Origin: Hemileia vastatrix
Lineage: Eukaryota; Basidiomycota; Pucciniomycetes; Pucciniales; Zaghouaniaceae
Reading direction: 5' to 3'
Length of the DNA: 64,000 nt
Assembly (NCBI GenBank): GCA_030280995.1
Contig: JASXTE010000007.1
Coordinates: 2,712,001 to 2,776,000 of the forward strand
Shown piece after piece: positions 10,236 to 22,590 of the stretch. Every line of letters starts with the position of its first letter. The first letter of the stretch is position 1. Under the pieces are notes generated by a model that ran no database searches, was not told the origin of the DNA, and worked only from the letters and a program-made list of their open reading frames with translations. The translations under genes and the position numbers were made by a program.

Positions 10236-13200
10236 GCGTTAGAAACATTGATGGCTGGTTCCCAGGATGTTTTGCCTGAGTCATCAAGGAAGCCTTCCCA
10301 TTCCACGAGGTATTGAAGTTTCCCCTTGCCCATTCTTGAATCAAGGATACGGCTTACTTCCCACTCTAGATGGTCTTTGTCAGCCTAAATATCCTTAGGA
10401 TTGAGTATTTCTTATGCTTAAAATAAGATAACCTTAACTAGATTAAGCTTATATCTTAAAAATAAGGTTAAAATAATAATATATATTATTTTATTATATA
10501 TATATATAATTATTATTCTATTATATAATTTATAATAGTTTAAATAGCTTATCCATGGCCTAATAATACTTATTAAGGTGTTAATGGAGTCATAATATAC
10601 TTATCTTAAGTGATATGAAGTAATTATTGACATACATAAGCTTATATGTATACATAAATCTCATATTCAGTGAAATATGCAGGATATTATGTATATTTAG
10701 GTATATAAGTGGGTTTTAGCCCCTTAATAGCCTATAACCTTTGTTTTTCTGCTTATTTTAGGTCATATGGACGAAATCAGTGGACTCACAACGCCTACAG
10801 AAGCATAGACACCTATATCAGGCGCATACACCCAGTTTGGACAACTAAAAATACTTCCTTGGATGGTTATTCATGGATTTATGGGTTGGAAGGATGTTTT
10901 TGGGTTAATGTGGATGCTTGGGGATGTTATTGGGGGCTTGGACATTTTATTTGTTTCCTTTATATGCTTTTAGTTTCATTAAATCTCTTTTTGATCATTT
11001 ATTTTACCTGTTTCTTTATGGTATCCGCTTTTATCTGGGTTTTCTATTTATGGTATGACTCTGTGTTATTATTAATAGTGATGAAGGGTCCTTAATGGAG
11101 GTCTGGGTGTTGAAACTGCTTGAAGTGGACGCCATGGGGAGGTGATGGGCCCTCACAGTGCTGTAATTGCCGGGGATAGCAGTGACATCATCTGGATTGA
11201 AGGTCTGTGCACTCCAGTGGATTTGGGTATAAGTAAGGAGGGATTTTGACGGTTTATTATCATCATTCAATTACTACACTTCAAACAAACACTACAATAC
11301 AATTATTAGCATTCAGAAATATATTATAAAGCCCTTATAAATTGATATTATCTTTATAAAAGCTATAACTATATTTTATTCTTCTATTTTCCACCACTAG
11401 CACGCATTTAAATCCAAGTATTGTGAGTTTTATTTGAGTATAACTATTCTATTAGTCTTCCCCTGAGGTTTAATCACTAAATCATTTATTAATAAGTAGT
11501 AGGACCATAAAATAACACTATTATATCATACTTATATACTAGACTATACTGACAGTCTTCTACTTGAACCGGTTCTGGAGGAGGTTGGTTCTTGCCCGGG
11601 TATGTTTCTCGAGCCAGTTCCAGGAGAGATACATGAAAAACAGGGTGAATAGCCCGCCATTTAAGAGGTAGATTGAGTCAAAATGCAGTTTTAGAGACTT
11701 CAGAGTTGATTTCAAATGGCCCCAAGCGTTTTTCAGCCAGTTTCTTTGATGGTCGAGTCGTTCAAATGTTCCGTGCGTTGAGCCATACTTTGTCACCTGG
11801 TTTAAAAGGAGGAGCAGTTTGTCAATGTTTGTCAGCCTGTACCTTGTACCTTTGAACCGCTAATTCTAGATTTGATTTAAGTTCCTCTTGAAATCGTGAT
11901 ATGGTTCGAAGATAATGTTCCGCAGGATGATTAGTTCCTACATGGATTGAATTGAATCGAGGATGTCTTCCATAAACAGTTTCAAAAGGAGATTGTTGTG
12001 TCAAAGAATGAGTCGAGTTATTATAAGCAAATTCAGCCAATGGTAGCCATGTGGTCCAATCGTCTTGTTGGTAACTGACATACATTCGAAGGTATTGTTT
12101 GAGGATTTGGTTGACCCTTTCTGTTTGCCCATCGGTTTCGGGATGATAGGCTGTGGAGAAGTTCCTTGTGATATTGAGTTGTCGACACAGTTGAGTCCAG
12201 AATGTGGATACAAACAATGAGCCTCTATCTGAAATAATATCATTAGGTAAGTCGTGTTTGGAAAATACATATTCTAGAAACAATTTTGACAGATCTTCTG
12301 CGGTAGCAGTAGTAGTGGTTTTAATGAAAATAGACATTTTTGAGAATCTATCTACTATTACTAATATAGCATCAAAATGATTAGAAAGAGGAAGTTGAGA
12401 AATAAAATCCATCAATAAAGATTCCCAAGGTTTAGAGGGAATAGGAAGTGGTTGAAGCAACCCATACTTCTGGTGACGGGGAGCCTTATTCCTATTACAT
12501 TTGTAACAAGCTTTTATATAGGCCTTGATTTCCCTGGTCATACCTGGCCAGAAAAAATCCCTTGCTATTAAATGGTAGGTTTTATCAACACCAAAATGAC
12601 CAGCTAATGGAGAATCATGTTGACTGTTGAAAATCCATAATTTTATCTCATTGTTGTCGGGTATGACTACTCTACCTTTGAAGACTAATAGACCTGATTC
12701 AATACTAAATCTTTTGGCCCCTTGCTTCGAGAGTATTTTGTCTTTTAACCCTAAACAATAATTGTCCTTCAACTGAGCTTCGAGGATGTTGGATAGTGGA
12801 TTTTGAAATGATTGAATTGTCATCGAATTAAGTTGATGAGTCGTTAACATTGATTTGTTGAAGATTGATGTCACATTTGCTGGATTTTTGTCAGCAAATG
12901 CGTCCCCCCGCTGTGGGTAAATGTCGTCCCGACGTGACAAGATATATGGGACAATGCAGTTCTTACCTGGGCGATAGGAAATAGAAAAGGGAAATTCAGA
13001 CAGAAATTCAGCCCACCTGGCTTGACTCCTGGTTAACACTTTGGAAGACATAAAGTATTTCAAACCATTATGGTCTGTTAAAATTTGAAAAGGACTATCT
13101 AGGCTGAGAAGAAAAGAGCGCCATTTTTTAAGACAGTGAATAATAGCTAAAAGCTCTTTGACATGAATTTCATAATTTAAATCTGCTGCAATGAGTTTGC

Positions 13201-14977
13201 GTGACTCAAAAGCAACAGGATGAAACAGTTTTGTTTCTGGATTCAATTGAGAGATGACCCCTGAGATAGCATAATTGCTTGCATCTGTCTCGACTATTGT
13301 CAAAACAGTAGGATCAAAGTGTCGAAGAATTGGAGCTGTGGTGAACGCCGTCTTCAATGCTTCAAATTCCTTTCGTGCTGTAGAAGTAAAAACAAAAGGA
13401 ATATCTTTTCTAAGAAGAGAAGTAAGATTGGAAATAGTTTTAGAGTAATCTTTAATAAATCTTCTATAGAAATTTGCAAAACCCAAAAATCCTTGGAGGG
13501 ATTTAACGGATTTGGGCTCAGGCCATTCCAGGACCTTTTGAACTTTTTTGTTGTCCATGACTAAGCCATCAGTGGATAATGTAAAACCCAAAAAATCAAT
13601 AGATTTAAGATGGAATTCGCATTTATTATGCTTGGCATAGAGTCAATGATCTCGAAGTCGATTTAAAACCTGTCGAACATGATGAATATGTTCATCAAGT
13701 GTCTTCGAGAAAATTAAAATATCATCTAAATAGACAACAACAAATTGTTTGCCAACATCTTGAAAGATGTCATTGACAAAAGTTTGAAAAGTAGATGGTG
13801 TGTTACACAATCCAAAAGGCATAACTAAATATTCAAAACTATCAAATCTAGTGCACATTGCAGTCAGTGGTTCATGACCTTCTGCAATGCGAATAAGATT
13901 GTAAGCGCCTCTAAGATCAATTTTAGAAAAGAAATTAGCACCATTAAAAAGGGTAAGAAGCAATGACATAGGAGGAACAGGATATGCATTCTTCTTAGTG
14001 ACTGTGTTGAGCTTTCTATAGTCAACACACAACCTAAGACTACCATCCTTCTTTTTTACAAAGAGGACAGGGGACCCGGTTGGAGATTTACTGGCTTTGA
14101 TGAAAACTTTGGCTACATTCTCTGCGATGTAGTCTTGAAGAACTTGAGATTTGTCCTTCGAAAAAGAATAGACAGGACCTATTAACTCTATCTGATGGTC
14201 ATAGGGTCGATGAGGTGGTAACTTATCGGCCTTGCCGATTGAAAAAACATCGAGGAAATCATGATAGATTTCTGGTAGAGTCGATTTAATGGCTTCAACG
14301 TCAATTTGGTCGTCCTCATCATCTTTGAGAGAATCTGTTGAGGGAATAACAGAATTGAGAGAGCATAATTCGATTACTTCAAGGCAATTTAAATCCTCTT
14401 CGAGTGAAGTCATCAAGCTAGAAGGGTTAGCCAATTGCTCATTTAAAGAAAGATCAGATGCTTGAAAGTCATCTGGCAGAGATTTGTCCTCTAGCAGGAC
14501 ATTGTCAGGTGGGTTGTTTAACTCCCTATTGACATGCATTGAAGAATTAGAAATATACTTAGTCCATGGGGTGATCAATCCCCGTGTCCAGTCAATTTCA
14601 GGATTCCAATGCGTTAAAAAGTCATGGCCAAGAATGGTATCATCCATCCTTGGGGCGTCCAAGACTGTAAGTTCCCACTTTAAGGGGGGAAAATTCGGAA
14701 AGTTGAAAACCCATAAAACTTTCTTACTGACCCAATATTTGGGTTCCTCTGATTTGACCAAATAAATTGGAGTTCAATTGATATCTGTAAATGTCAGCTG
14801 TAACTTCCTGGCAAAAGATAAACTGACAAAAGAAATTGAAGCTCCAGAGTCTATAAGACAACTGAAGGGGATATCCTCCTTAAAAAGAATGAATCTCAAG
14901 TGGTTTAAGGCAACTCCAGTCCTTAAGACATGGAGGTTCTGTGCACTGGGAGATATAAGATAGTTTGCTTTGCACAC
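10236..14977 (-). pseudogene. pol: element D protease-RT-RNase H-integrase-chromodomain (pol), interrupted by solo LTR
   Basis: Reading leftwards: aspartic protease with DSGA (14774-14977), RT with YLDD (13643-14761; motif near residue 347 of that frame), RT thumb and RNase H (VETDASNYAISG), integrase zinc finger (HFGVDKTYH, CYKCNRNK), integrase core ([23 protein letters not shown]) down to 11822, then a basic linker, and after the solo LTR a chromodomain (YLVEWEGFLDDS) at about 10240-10377. Single TGA codons near 14774 and 13640 and two more near 11820 and 11770 break an otherwise open frame; the last two are also TGA in element C. The catalytic residues seen are intact. Likely non-functional as it stands. 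Confidence 0.88.
10378..11554 (+). repeat. solo LTR of the F family
   Basis: 1177 bp, TGTCAGCC...TACTGACA, flanked by the perfect 5-bp duplication GTCTT (10373-10377 and 11555-11559). Sequence is almost identical to the LTRs of element F, so it is a recent insertion reduced by LTR-LTR recombination. It splits the 3' end of D pol. A TATATAAG promoter motif lies near 10703, and the conserved antisense ORF at 11031-11270. Confidence 0.95.
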
Positions 14978-14991
14978 AAGTAAACTATCTA

Positions 14992-16080
14992 CTAGTTTTT
15001 TGGCTTCGAACTAGTACCTTCTCTTTCTTTCAACTTTACACAATCTTCCAGCTTGTGCTTACCCCCACAATACATAAAAAACCCATTATCTGTTCGCCTC
15101 TTCCTCTCAGCTTCCTTAATTTCCCCTTTAGGATCCAGTACTTTACTGATATTGCCTGGGGTCGAGCTTTTCGATTGAGGTTTGTCCTTTCCCTTAATAG
15201 GTTTGGATTGAGTCGAGGAGGATTGAGTTGTTTGTGGGTGGGAAGAAGGTCCCGATTTGAAATTTAAGCCTTGAGATTTGTTGGCATATCGACAATGTTG
15301 AAGTCGTCCTTGGTAAACGCCGTCAAGTTCGAGGGTTCAATCCATTAAATCTGTTAAAGTAGTCATCTTCTGACCATGAAGATTTAACTGATCCAGAATC
15401 CTCAAAGGAAGTCCTTTTTTGAAATGATACTTAAAGGCAGCATCATTCCAACCTACTCGAGTTTGAAGCGCTCTGAAGTTCGAGATATATTCAGAGGCTT
15501 TCCCATTATCACTCATGCAAAGGAAATCAAGTTCAATTTCTGCGTTGTCAGTTTCATTAGGGTCACCAAACAACGTGAAGAGTTGGTCTTCGAACTTTTC
15601 CCAGTTATTAATAAGTAAGTGGGTTTCGGTTGAAGAGAGCATGAGAAGATAAGGTTCGAACCATCTTGCTGCTTTTCTGGCCAGGAATGAAGAAGCATAA
15701 ACAACTTTTGATTGGTTGTTATTGAAGGTTTGAGGGTCATTATGGAACAGGAGCTTGCAGGTTTGCAAGAAGGGTTGCAATCTGTCTGGATGTTCTCCAT
15801 CAAATTTATCAGGAGATTTCATAGAAGGAGTTTTGAATTTAGATCCCTCTGAAGACGTTGAATTTGAAAGGTTCTTCATGAAAAGTCTTATGAATTCTTC
15901 CAGAGAATTGGATGGTCCAGGTTCTGAAGGTTGACCAGAAGGGTGGTTAGCAGGGGCGGATGGTGCCTCGTGCATTGTATCCTCTCCTTCTTCATCATCA
16001 CTAGAGTCATCGAAGTCTTGTGGGATGTCTTCTACCGATTGGACTGAATGTTGCCGTTCCCTAAGGTCGAGTGGCTCCAA
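14992..16080 (-). pseudogene. gag: gag of element D
   Basis: ATG at 16080. The first 247 codons hold an acidic, serine/proline-rich head and the capsid-like domain (SPDKFDGEHPDRLQPFLQTC, then ARWFEPYL). A TGA near 15336 interrupts it; the same frame then continues to a stop at 14992 and contains a zinc-knuckle remnant (YCGGKHKLEDC) whose first cysteine appears lost. The protease frame follows immediately. Apart from the single TGA the gag would be about 362 aa, a usual Ty3 size. Confidence 0.8.
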
Positions 16081-16256
16081 GGAGTGAGTGCGGGAAACAG
16101 ACCTAGTGGCTGTTGGCCTGCCTCTGGAACGAGCTCTAGTAGTAGCACCTGTAGGAGGAGTGCGTTGAACAGGTGCAATTTTAAGAATTTAGAGAAAACA
16201 CCTGAAAAGGGACGTAGTAGTGCAAAGAATGAGAACTACGGAGAATTAAATTATAC
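16081..16256 (-). other. leader between LTR and gag of element D
   Basis: Short untranslated leader. The bases directly after the LTR on the minus strand (GTATAATTTAATTCTCC) should include the primer-binding site, but I do not recognise a tRNA end in them. Confidence 0.4.
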
Positions 16257-17058
16257 TGTCACCGGATGACCTACGCACAAGGTCGAGGATGTTCCTGCAA
16301 GTGAGATTAAAGGTTTAGATACTTCTTTGAAGCACAGAGGGATAGTTCGAGGAAGTGGTTCGAAGATGTCTTGAAGGAAGAACTACTGCTTTGAGTTATG
16401 TTCGAAAAGGATTCTAATATATTGAATGGTAATATTAAAATTCTTAAGATCTCACAAAGGGTTGGAAAACTCAACAATCAAAGATTTAGGATTTAGATAT
16501 GATTATTGAGAAAATAAAGAAAGATACAATAATAATGATTTTCACTTAGAGTTTTATCACTATTAACTATAAATACGTTTTATAATTTAATTCTAAGGAA
16601 TATCGAACCAAAAACCCAGCCCCTTTTATATCCTCTACTCCTCCTCGCATTGACCTCATACTCATTCACTATTCCGCACACCACAAACCATTTAAAATAT
16701 ATCCGTTACACCTGGACCCTCCTCACTAACATCCGTTAACCCCTTAATCCTTCACTAACTGTTCCGTCCATGCTCACTACCCCTTAATAATTCACAGATA
16801 TTTCATAAACTTTTTAATGTACTATTATATTAACTATTGCGCTGTGCGTCGCTTATTGGGAAAAAACTAAGACACACTATTGAGAGATTGACTAATTTAG
16901 ATTTAGAGTTTTTGTCTAGCGCGATTGAATAGCAAGTACACAAAGGAAAGTTGCAGTTGCTATGGAGAGTTGCTTTCTGCGCTTCGAGTATGGATTTGAA
17001 CCCTTTAGTGTTGATTTAATGAGCTACCTTTGCCTTGAGTGTCACGTGGCGCGTGACA
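16257..17058 (-). repeat. 5' LTR of element D
   Basis: 802 bp, partner of 7424-8226. On the minus strand a TATA box (TATAAAAG, complement of 16623-16630) sits in the U3/R part, and the corresponding site is present in element C at 55589-55596. Gag starts about 175 bp downstream. Confidence 0.92.
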
Positions 17059-17987
17059 TGCTAGCCCATCAGTTTGTGGATGGTGTGCTGTAGAAAGTTT
17101 TCATTGACACCCTGAAACATCCATAAGTGATGTCCAGAACTCAGAAGTAAATTTAGGATCTCTATTTGATACTATTACTTTGGGGAAACCTGCTATATTT
17201 AACATTTGTGTCCACCATAAAAAAGCTAAGTCCTTTGCAGAAAACTCTTTGTGGGTAGGAATAAATTTACACATTTTTGTAAATTGATCTATAATTACAC
17301 AGCAGGAGTTATAACTCTTATGCCCTGCTATTGGAAAATCTGTTACAAAGTCCATGCTAACTATTTCCCATCAAGCTTTTGGTTGCTCAAGTTGTTGTAT
17401 TAAACCAGCTCTTTTGCCTGTCAATCTTTTAGATTTTTGACGAGAAATTTTTGAAGATCGTCAGACATTTTAATCCACCAAGCTGTATATTTTACTCTGG
17501 TTAATGTTTTATGGAAATCAAAATGACCTGCCAATATATCATCATGACATATGCTTAACATTAACTCCTTCATTGAAGGGGGAATTACAATTACATTGCT
17601 TAATTTCCTTCTGTAATATATAAAACCATCCTAAATGGAAACTTTTCCTTTTTCTAATGCTTCTTTATACTTTTGTGGTAATGTTTTTGTTAAAAAACTC
17701 ATTGAAGCATTAGATGGATCATTTAATATTGTAGTAAGTTTACTCAAGTCAGGATCTGAAGCATATTAATCAAGAGTTTATTGCATAAATACATCCTCAA
17801 GATCTAAAGTATAAATGCCACAAATGTTAATAATCTCTGTTTCAGGAACATAAGCAGGATTATCATCATTATTGGGTAGAGTTACTCTAGATAACAGATC
17901 TACAATAGAGTGTAAGGTTCTTGCCCTATGTGGAATAGTCATCCATCCTCTGTATTCTTGTACAGCTAAATGCCATCTAAACATATG
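17059..17987 (-). pseudogene. pol: element B pol, RNase H tail to integrase core
   Basis: Minus-strand continuation of the fragment at 6640-7423. From right to left it shows the RNase H end (HMFRWHLAVQEYRG, 17987), a linker, the integrase zinc-finger region with a frameshift, and the integrase core (MDFVTDFPIAGHKSYNSC; SNRDPKFTSEFW). The second core motif has Asn where element F has the catalytic Asp of SDRDPKF. It is cut on the right by element E exactly where F reads CTAATAGACACATG. Several stops. Clearly dead. Confidence 0.85.
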
Positions 17988-19269
17988 TGTCAGCCAGGCT
18001 GTACCAGGAGCCCAGTAAATGTTATGTTAATCTATTGGACCTGAAAAGGGCTTAAAAATATTCATTTTATGTATATAAATTAATATTTTATTGCATATTA
18101 AAATTATTTAAGTATCTTGTTAAATATAAGTAAAATAAGTATTATTTTAATTTTAATTTTATATAAATTATTTATACATTTAAATTAAGCATGATATATT
18201 TTATATTCTATAAATTATGGCGCATTTTTATGTATTTAATAAATATAAATTAATAATTACTTAATTATAAACATATATTATAATTATAGGTGTAAAATTA
18301 ACTTATTATGTAATTAAATTAATTAATTAAATTTAACTATTAAATAAAGCCTTACATATCTTATAAAACAATAATATTGGGCGCTTTTTTGACCCTTAAT
18401 TGTGTCAGTAAAATTATTAAATAAATTAAAACACTTATTTAATAAGATGGTATTCAAATTCTCACTTTAAATTAGAAATATCATTAAATTAATTATTTGT
18501 TTCATTTAAACTAATTGTTGAATTAATTACATAGTTAAAACAATTAATTAAATTTGCTTTATACTGGATTCAAATTGACTACATAAATTTTTGCATGAAA
18601 ATAATTTATTTTTTTTAATTAAACACCTTACATCTCACTGTAATATCTGTTTTGGATTATTTTACTCACAGTTCTTATGTTTCAGACTTACTTAGTTGCT
18701 GATTATTTTAATTAATTGTTTTGGGAACTTATGGTGGGAAAATTGGCTACTTACTCACGGGTTTAGTTTATTGTTTCATTTTTTTCTCTTAATTTCTATG
18801 ATTTAATTAAACTCTTTTGTCTTCTTGTTTCACATTATTAATATTTTTTATATACATTTTTATGGCGCTTCAGAGGTCTCCTTGCCTATAAAAAGGCCTT
18901 GGAAGTCCCCTTCGACCTCCATCACTTACATTACTCTTACAAATTTAAACACATTTTTTTTTGATGTTTTAAGTCCTATAAAAAATATTAATTATATAAA
19001 CTAAGGTTGCTTTAAGTATGTTAGTAATAGCAGTTGATATTTAAGCAGAATAAAAAAATACTTACTTGATTATAATTTCCCATTAAACCATTGTCTTGAG
19101 TCGTGTCTATACTCCCAATCATTGTCATTGCACTTTTATTTTAAATTATACTTTTTATATTTCTTTTCTTTCATTCTTTCCTCTTATTACTCCCTTATTT
19201 TTTCCTCTTCTCCTTATTCCTCTATTTCCTCTTCTTCTTCTTCTCCTTCTTCTAGATGAACGGCTGACA
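17988..19269 (+). repeat. 5' LTR of element E
   Basis: 1282 bp from TGTCAGCCAGGCTG to ACGGCTGACA; the start is identical to 26114. After its end comes ACTGGGGACCTTTCC, the counterpart of the putative primer-binding region in F. A TATA box (CCTATAAAAAGG, about 18885-18896) marks the promoter. Much of it is AT-only sequence. Open frames in it look fortuitous. Confidence 0.88.
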
Positions 19270-20115
19270 ACTGGGGACCTTTCCAACCAACGACAACGAC
19301 TTTGGACAATTGAATTGATGCACAGACCACCTTGCCCAGAAAAGTCAAATTTTTGCCGCAACTGTGTTTTGAACTTGGGTTTGACTTATTTGGTTTATAT
19401 AATATTATTGCATATATATTTTAAGGTGATTTCTCAATCACTATAGTAAGTAAACCTTTGCACCTATCAACTCTATTTTTGAATTTTTATTGCAATAACA
19501 GTACCTTGGCTATTTTGCTGAGTCACTGAGTGTAAGTGATCTATATTTTTTTAAAATATATTTTTTTTCCTAGTTGACCATAATAGAGTTTACTCTTAGT
19601 CCTAGAGGATCATTAAATTTTTTTAATAAATTATTAACTTATTTTTTCAGAATTTTTTTTGATTTATTGGTTGACCATAATAGTACTCAGTGCTTAGTCC
19701 CAATATTACCAATATATTGTTTGGTATTAACTATTTTTGGTTGGCTTAGTATACATTTGTTGGTTGGTCCCATAATAATTATTGTTATTACTTAATAAAA
19801 TGATTTGTAATTACATCTTTTTTGTATTACCTTTTTTGTTAATTAATTGATTTTTAAATAAAATTTAAAATTAAATTTTTTTAAAAAAAATAATTTGATT
19901 AATTTTTTATTTTGAAAATACTAATTTAAATCATTAAAATCATTTTGATTTTTTTTCCACAGTTTTAATGTCCAGTAGTTTGGCAAACAGAATGGGTAAT
20001 CTGCATGTGGATGAAATTGAAGTGGATGTTCATAATGAATCTTTAGGTTCTTCAAAATTAACTTAAAAGAATTCTTCAGCTAACAAACAGCCTTTATACC
20101 CTTCAAGACGTAGAA
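19270..20115 (+). other. leader and short 5' exon-like region of element E
   Basis: Untranslated leader, AT-rich. A candidate start at 19968 (MSSSLANRMGNLHVDEIEV) follows a good 3' splice-site-like sequence (TTTTTTTTCCACAG) and ends in a stop after about 32 codons. It may be the equivalent of the short first exon suggested for element F. Confidence 0.35.
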
Positions 20116-20616
20116 ATGTCAGGAGAAGTGGCAAACCCCCCTCACCAAACTACTATGAAAGAAGTAAAACCTCAGAAAAATCAGGAAAATCCTCTAAAGG
20201 GTATAAGAATAAAAAAGATCCCTCTGACACAACAAATAAACAACCTGTCCACCCACATAAAAGAACTGAAGGCAGAAAGCATGAAATATAAGGTAAGAGT
20301 AGACACACTCTTGCAACAGATGCAGGAGCTATTAAATCACAATCAGGTTCAACCTCCTACTTTCCCAGCCCCTCAGTATCAGCCTCAGCCTCATAAGGCA
20401 CCCAGCTCTTTCACTCAAAATCAAAGCACTCTGCAAGTGGAAAAGTGGAAATGGGATTACCTGATGAACCATTACCAACAGAATGTTCAGCAGCCAGAAG
20501 ATCAACACCCTGGCCCATCCAGGACACCAACCTACCATCCATCACCTCAAGCCCATCCTTATCAGGGAGGCAGAATAAAGAAGGCACAGGGGAAATTTCC
20601 TCCCTTGCTATGGTAA
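20116..20616 (+). pseudogene. ORF1 (pre-gag) of element E
   Basis: 166 aa, open. Helical, glutamine-rich middle (INNLSTHIKELKAES, LLQQMQELLNHN), the conserved KWKWDY motif and a C-terminal LLW-stop whose stop is inside TGGTAAGT. It aligns with ORF1 of F and A. The splice-donor-like GTAAGT at 20613 is followed 58 nt later by a strong acceptor (TTCTTCCACAG). Joining these two still gives TGG-TAA, so the ORF ends at the same Trp spliced or unspliced. The gag frame begins in the -1 frame. Marked as pseudogene only because the whole element is decayed. Confidence 0.55.
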
Positions 20617-20670
20617 GTATTTTGTTTGATAAAAATGTTTGTATGTGTAATCACAAATCTTCTTCCACAG

Positions 20671-22590
20671 GTAATATTGTGGATCATGGTGAAAGAACAG
20701 TTAAACCCATAAAGAGACAAATTTCTTTGATGAGTAGCCCTAATGATGTAATTAAAAAAATATCATTTGATGAACCTTTAAATTTGACTTCTACTTCTTT
20801 AATTAATCCTTCTTTTGCAATTAAGAATGATTCTGCTTCCCCTGAAGTCTATACCTTGCTTGAGAAAACTTCTGAGGATATATTGAAAGATACCCTTGAT
20901 TTTAATGTTGTAAAATAAAAAAATTTGAGAGATGTATTAGTACATGAAAGTGATAGATTAAATAATTTTCACCTACATTTTAAAGTAAATTCTTCTATAA
21001 AAGACACAGCTTATTTTAAAATCAAAGAAACTTTGAATATTGTTCTTAGCCAGCAAAAACAAATAAGAAGTGATCTCAGAGCTATCTCAGATAAAAATAT
21101 TTATCTGCATAAAACATTGAGTGAATTAAAATCCCTTATTGAGGAGAATTATTCTTTGAAGGGTGAAATTAAGTCTCTACACAATGAGTTGAAAAATCTG
21201 AAAAATGATTTCCAAGCTCTGACTACCCAACACACAGTTTTTGAGTACAGAAATTTTTTGTACCTTGCAAAAATAAATGACCAGATGTCTGAAATTCCAA
21301 GGATAAGAAATTATTTGTCTGACATACAGGAAAATTTTTCAGCCTTAACCATCAATCATTATAGTGTGGATGAAAATGCTGCCCATCCGCTGCATAAAAA
21401 TAAAGGAAAAGAGCCTGAACAAAGCAGCTCTGTTTTTCCATATATTTCAGCCATTAAACAAGCTGACAATGAGTCTGTGAAATCTTTTTCTACTAGAAAA
21501 AAATATTTTAATGGTCATTAAAAATCTGTTTCTGTAAATAATGAAATTTTTGAACACCTGACTAAACTTCAAGAATTATTAATGTTAAATACTTCCAATC
21601 AAAAGATGTACCATTCCAGTAACCAGAAAAATTGGCCCAAACTGGATCAATATCCCACTTTTGATGGTGAGTCTTCATCTGACCGGCAACACTTTGTTCA
21701 GAGAGTTGATAATCTGAAAAACTCTTATAAATTACCAGATGAAGAAATAGTCTCTAAATTAATTTCTTTATTTTCCAATGTAGCTTTCATGTGGTATGAA
21801 TCTTTCTTACTGGAAAATAACCATTATACTTGGAAAGAGTGGAAAACATTGATTGAAAATCAATATGGTGGTTCCAAAATTCAGGCTTTCCAAGCAGAGA
21901 TTATATGAGAATGCTAAATATGCATCCTCCTCCCCTGAAAAACCTATTGTTTTCCTTATGAAAATTACAAAAATTATTAGAGCCATGGATCCTAAAATGG
22001 ATTATGATGTTTGGAGAGATAAGATTCTCTGCAATTACCAAATTCTCTGAGAGATTTGATTGTGGCAAGGACTGAGAATGTGAGAGAGAATTCTTCCTTT
22101 ATGAATATCTGTAATGAATTCCTACTAAATCATAGATATGAACCAAGGAATTATCTTGTTAAATCTTATCATGACCATCAAAAGCCTTTCACAAAACTTC
22201 CAGACAAAACTGGAAGACCTTCTGCCCCAGTTGCACCAAAGAAATATGCAACAGACACTTGTTTTAAATGTAAAAAACCATGGCAGAAAGGAAATATTTG
22301 TGACAAGAAAATTCATCTTGTTGAACAAACTGTGGAATCTGAAAATACTCAAGCTGATCTTGATGATGCCTCCAGTGACTTTAATAGCAATATCTCTTAT
22401 GACCATGAGTCTTCTCAGGAAGATCTAGTTATAGAAAAGGATATCCAATATTTAGATATTTGGTCTGATTATTGTGATATTGACTTGTCTTCTGTAGAAA
22501 ATGCTGAAGTAATTAAAGATATTACTGAAAGTTCCATCTTTATATCACCTTTAAGAGCACCATTTATCATAAATGGTAAAAATGTTGAGG
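20671..22590 (+). pseudogene. gag: gag of element E (decayed)
   Basis: Pieces at 20671-20918, 20925-21521, 21582-21908, 21853-22050 and 22056-22590 make up the gag: coiled-coil region, capsid block (YKLPDEEIVSKLISLF, YTWKEWKTLIENQ) and a degenerate zinc knuckle (CFKCKKPWQKGNIC) in which the histidine has become Asn. Stops and 1-nt shifts separate the pieces. Homologous to residues 200-700 of the F polyprotein. Confidence 0.8.

Larger units (their letters stand above)
7424..17058 (-). mobile_element. Ty3/gypsy element D (second lineage) with antisense zinc-cluster gene
   Basis: Complete minus-strand element: 5' LTR 16257-17058, gag, protease, RT, RNase H, integrase, chromodomain, then a plus-strand accessory gene (8332-9321) and the 3' LTR 7424-8226. 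LTRs begin TGTCACCGGA and end GCGTGACA. The flanks GGCTA (7419-7423) and TGCTA (17059-17063) are a 5-bp duplication with one mismatch; element F has TGCTA at the homologous place in its integrase gene. D sits inside element B pol and itself contains a solo LTR (10378-11554). Its gag-pol frames are long and interrupted mostly by single TGA codons. Confidence 0.92.

Noticed and set aside
10709..11095. 128-aa sense ORF in the solo LTR, also seen in other LTRs
   Set aside because: Frames differ between LTR copies, with stops in several; hydrophobic look comes from T-rich sequence.
19096..19446. 116-aa ORF at the end of the E LTR
   Set aside because: Spans the LTR boundary and a TTC/CTT low-complexity run; not conserved in the other LTRs.
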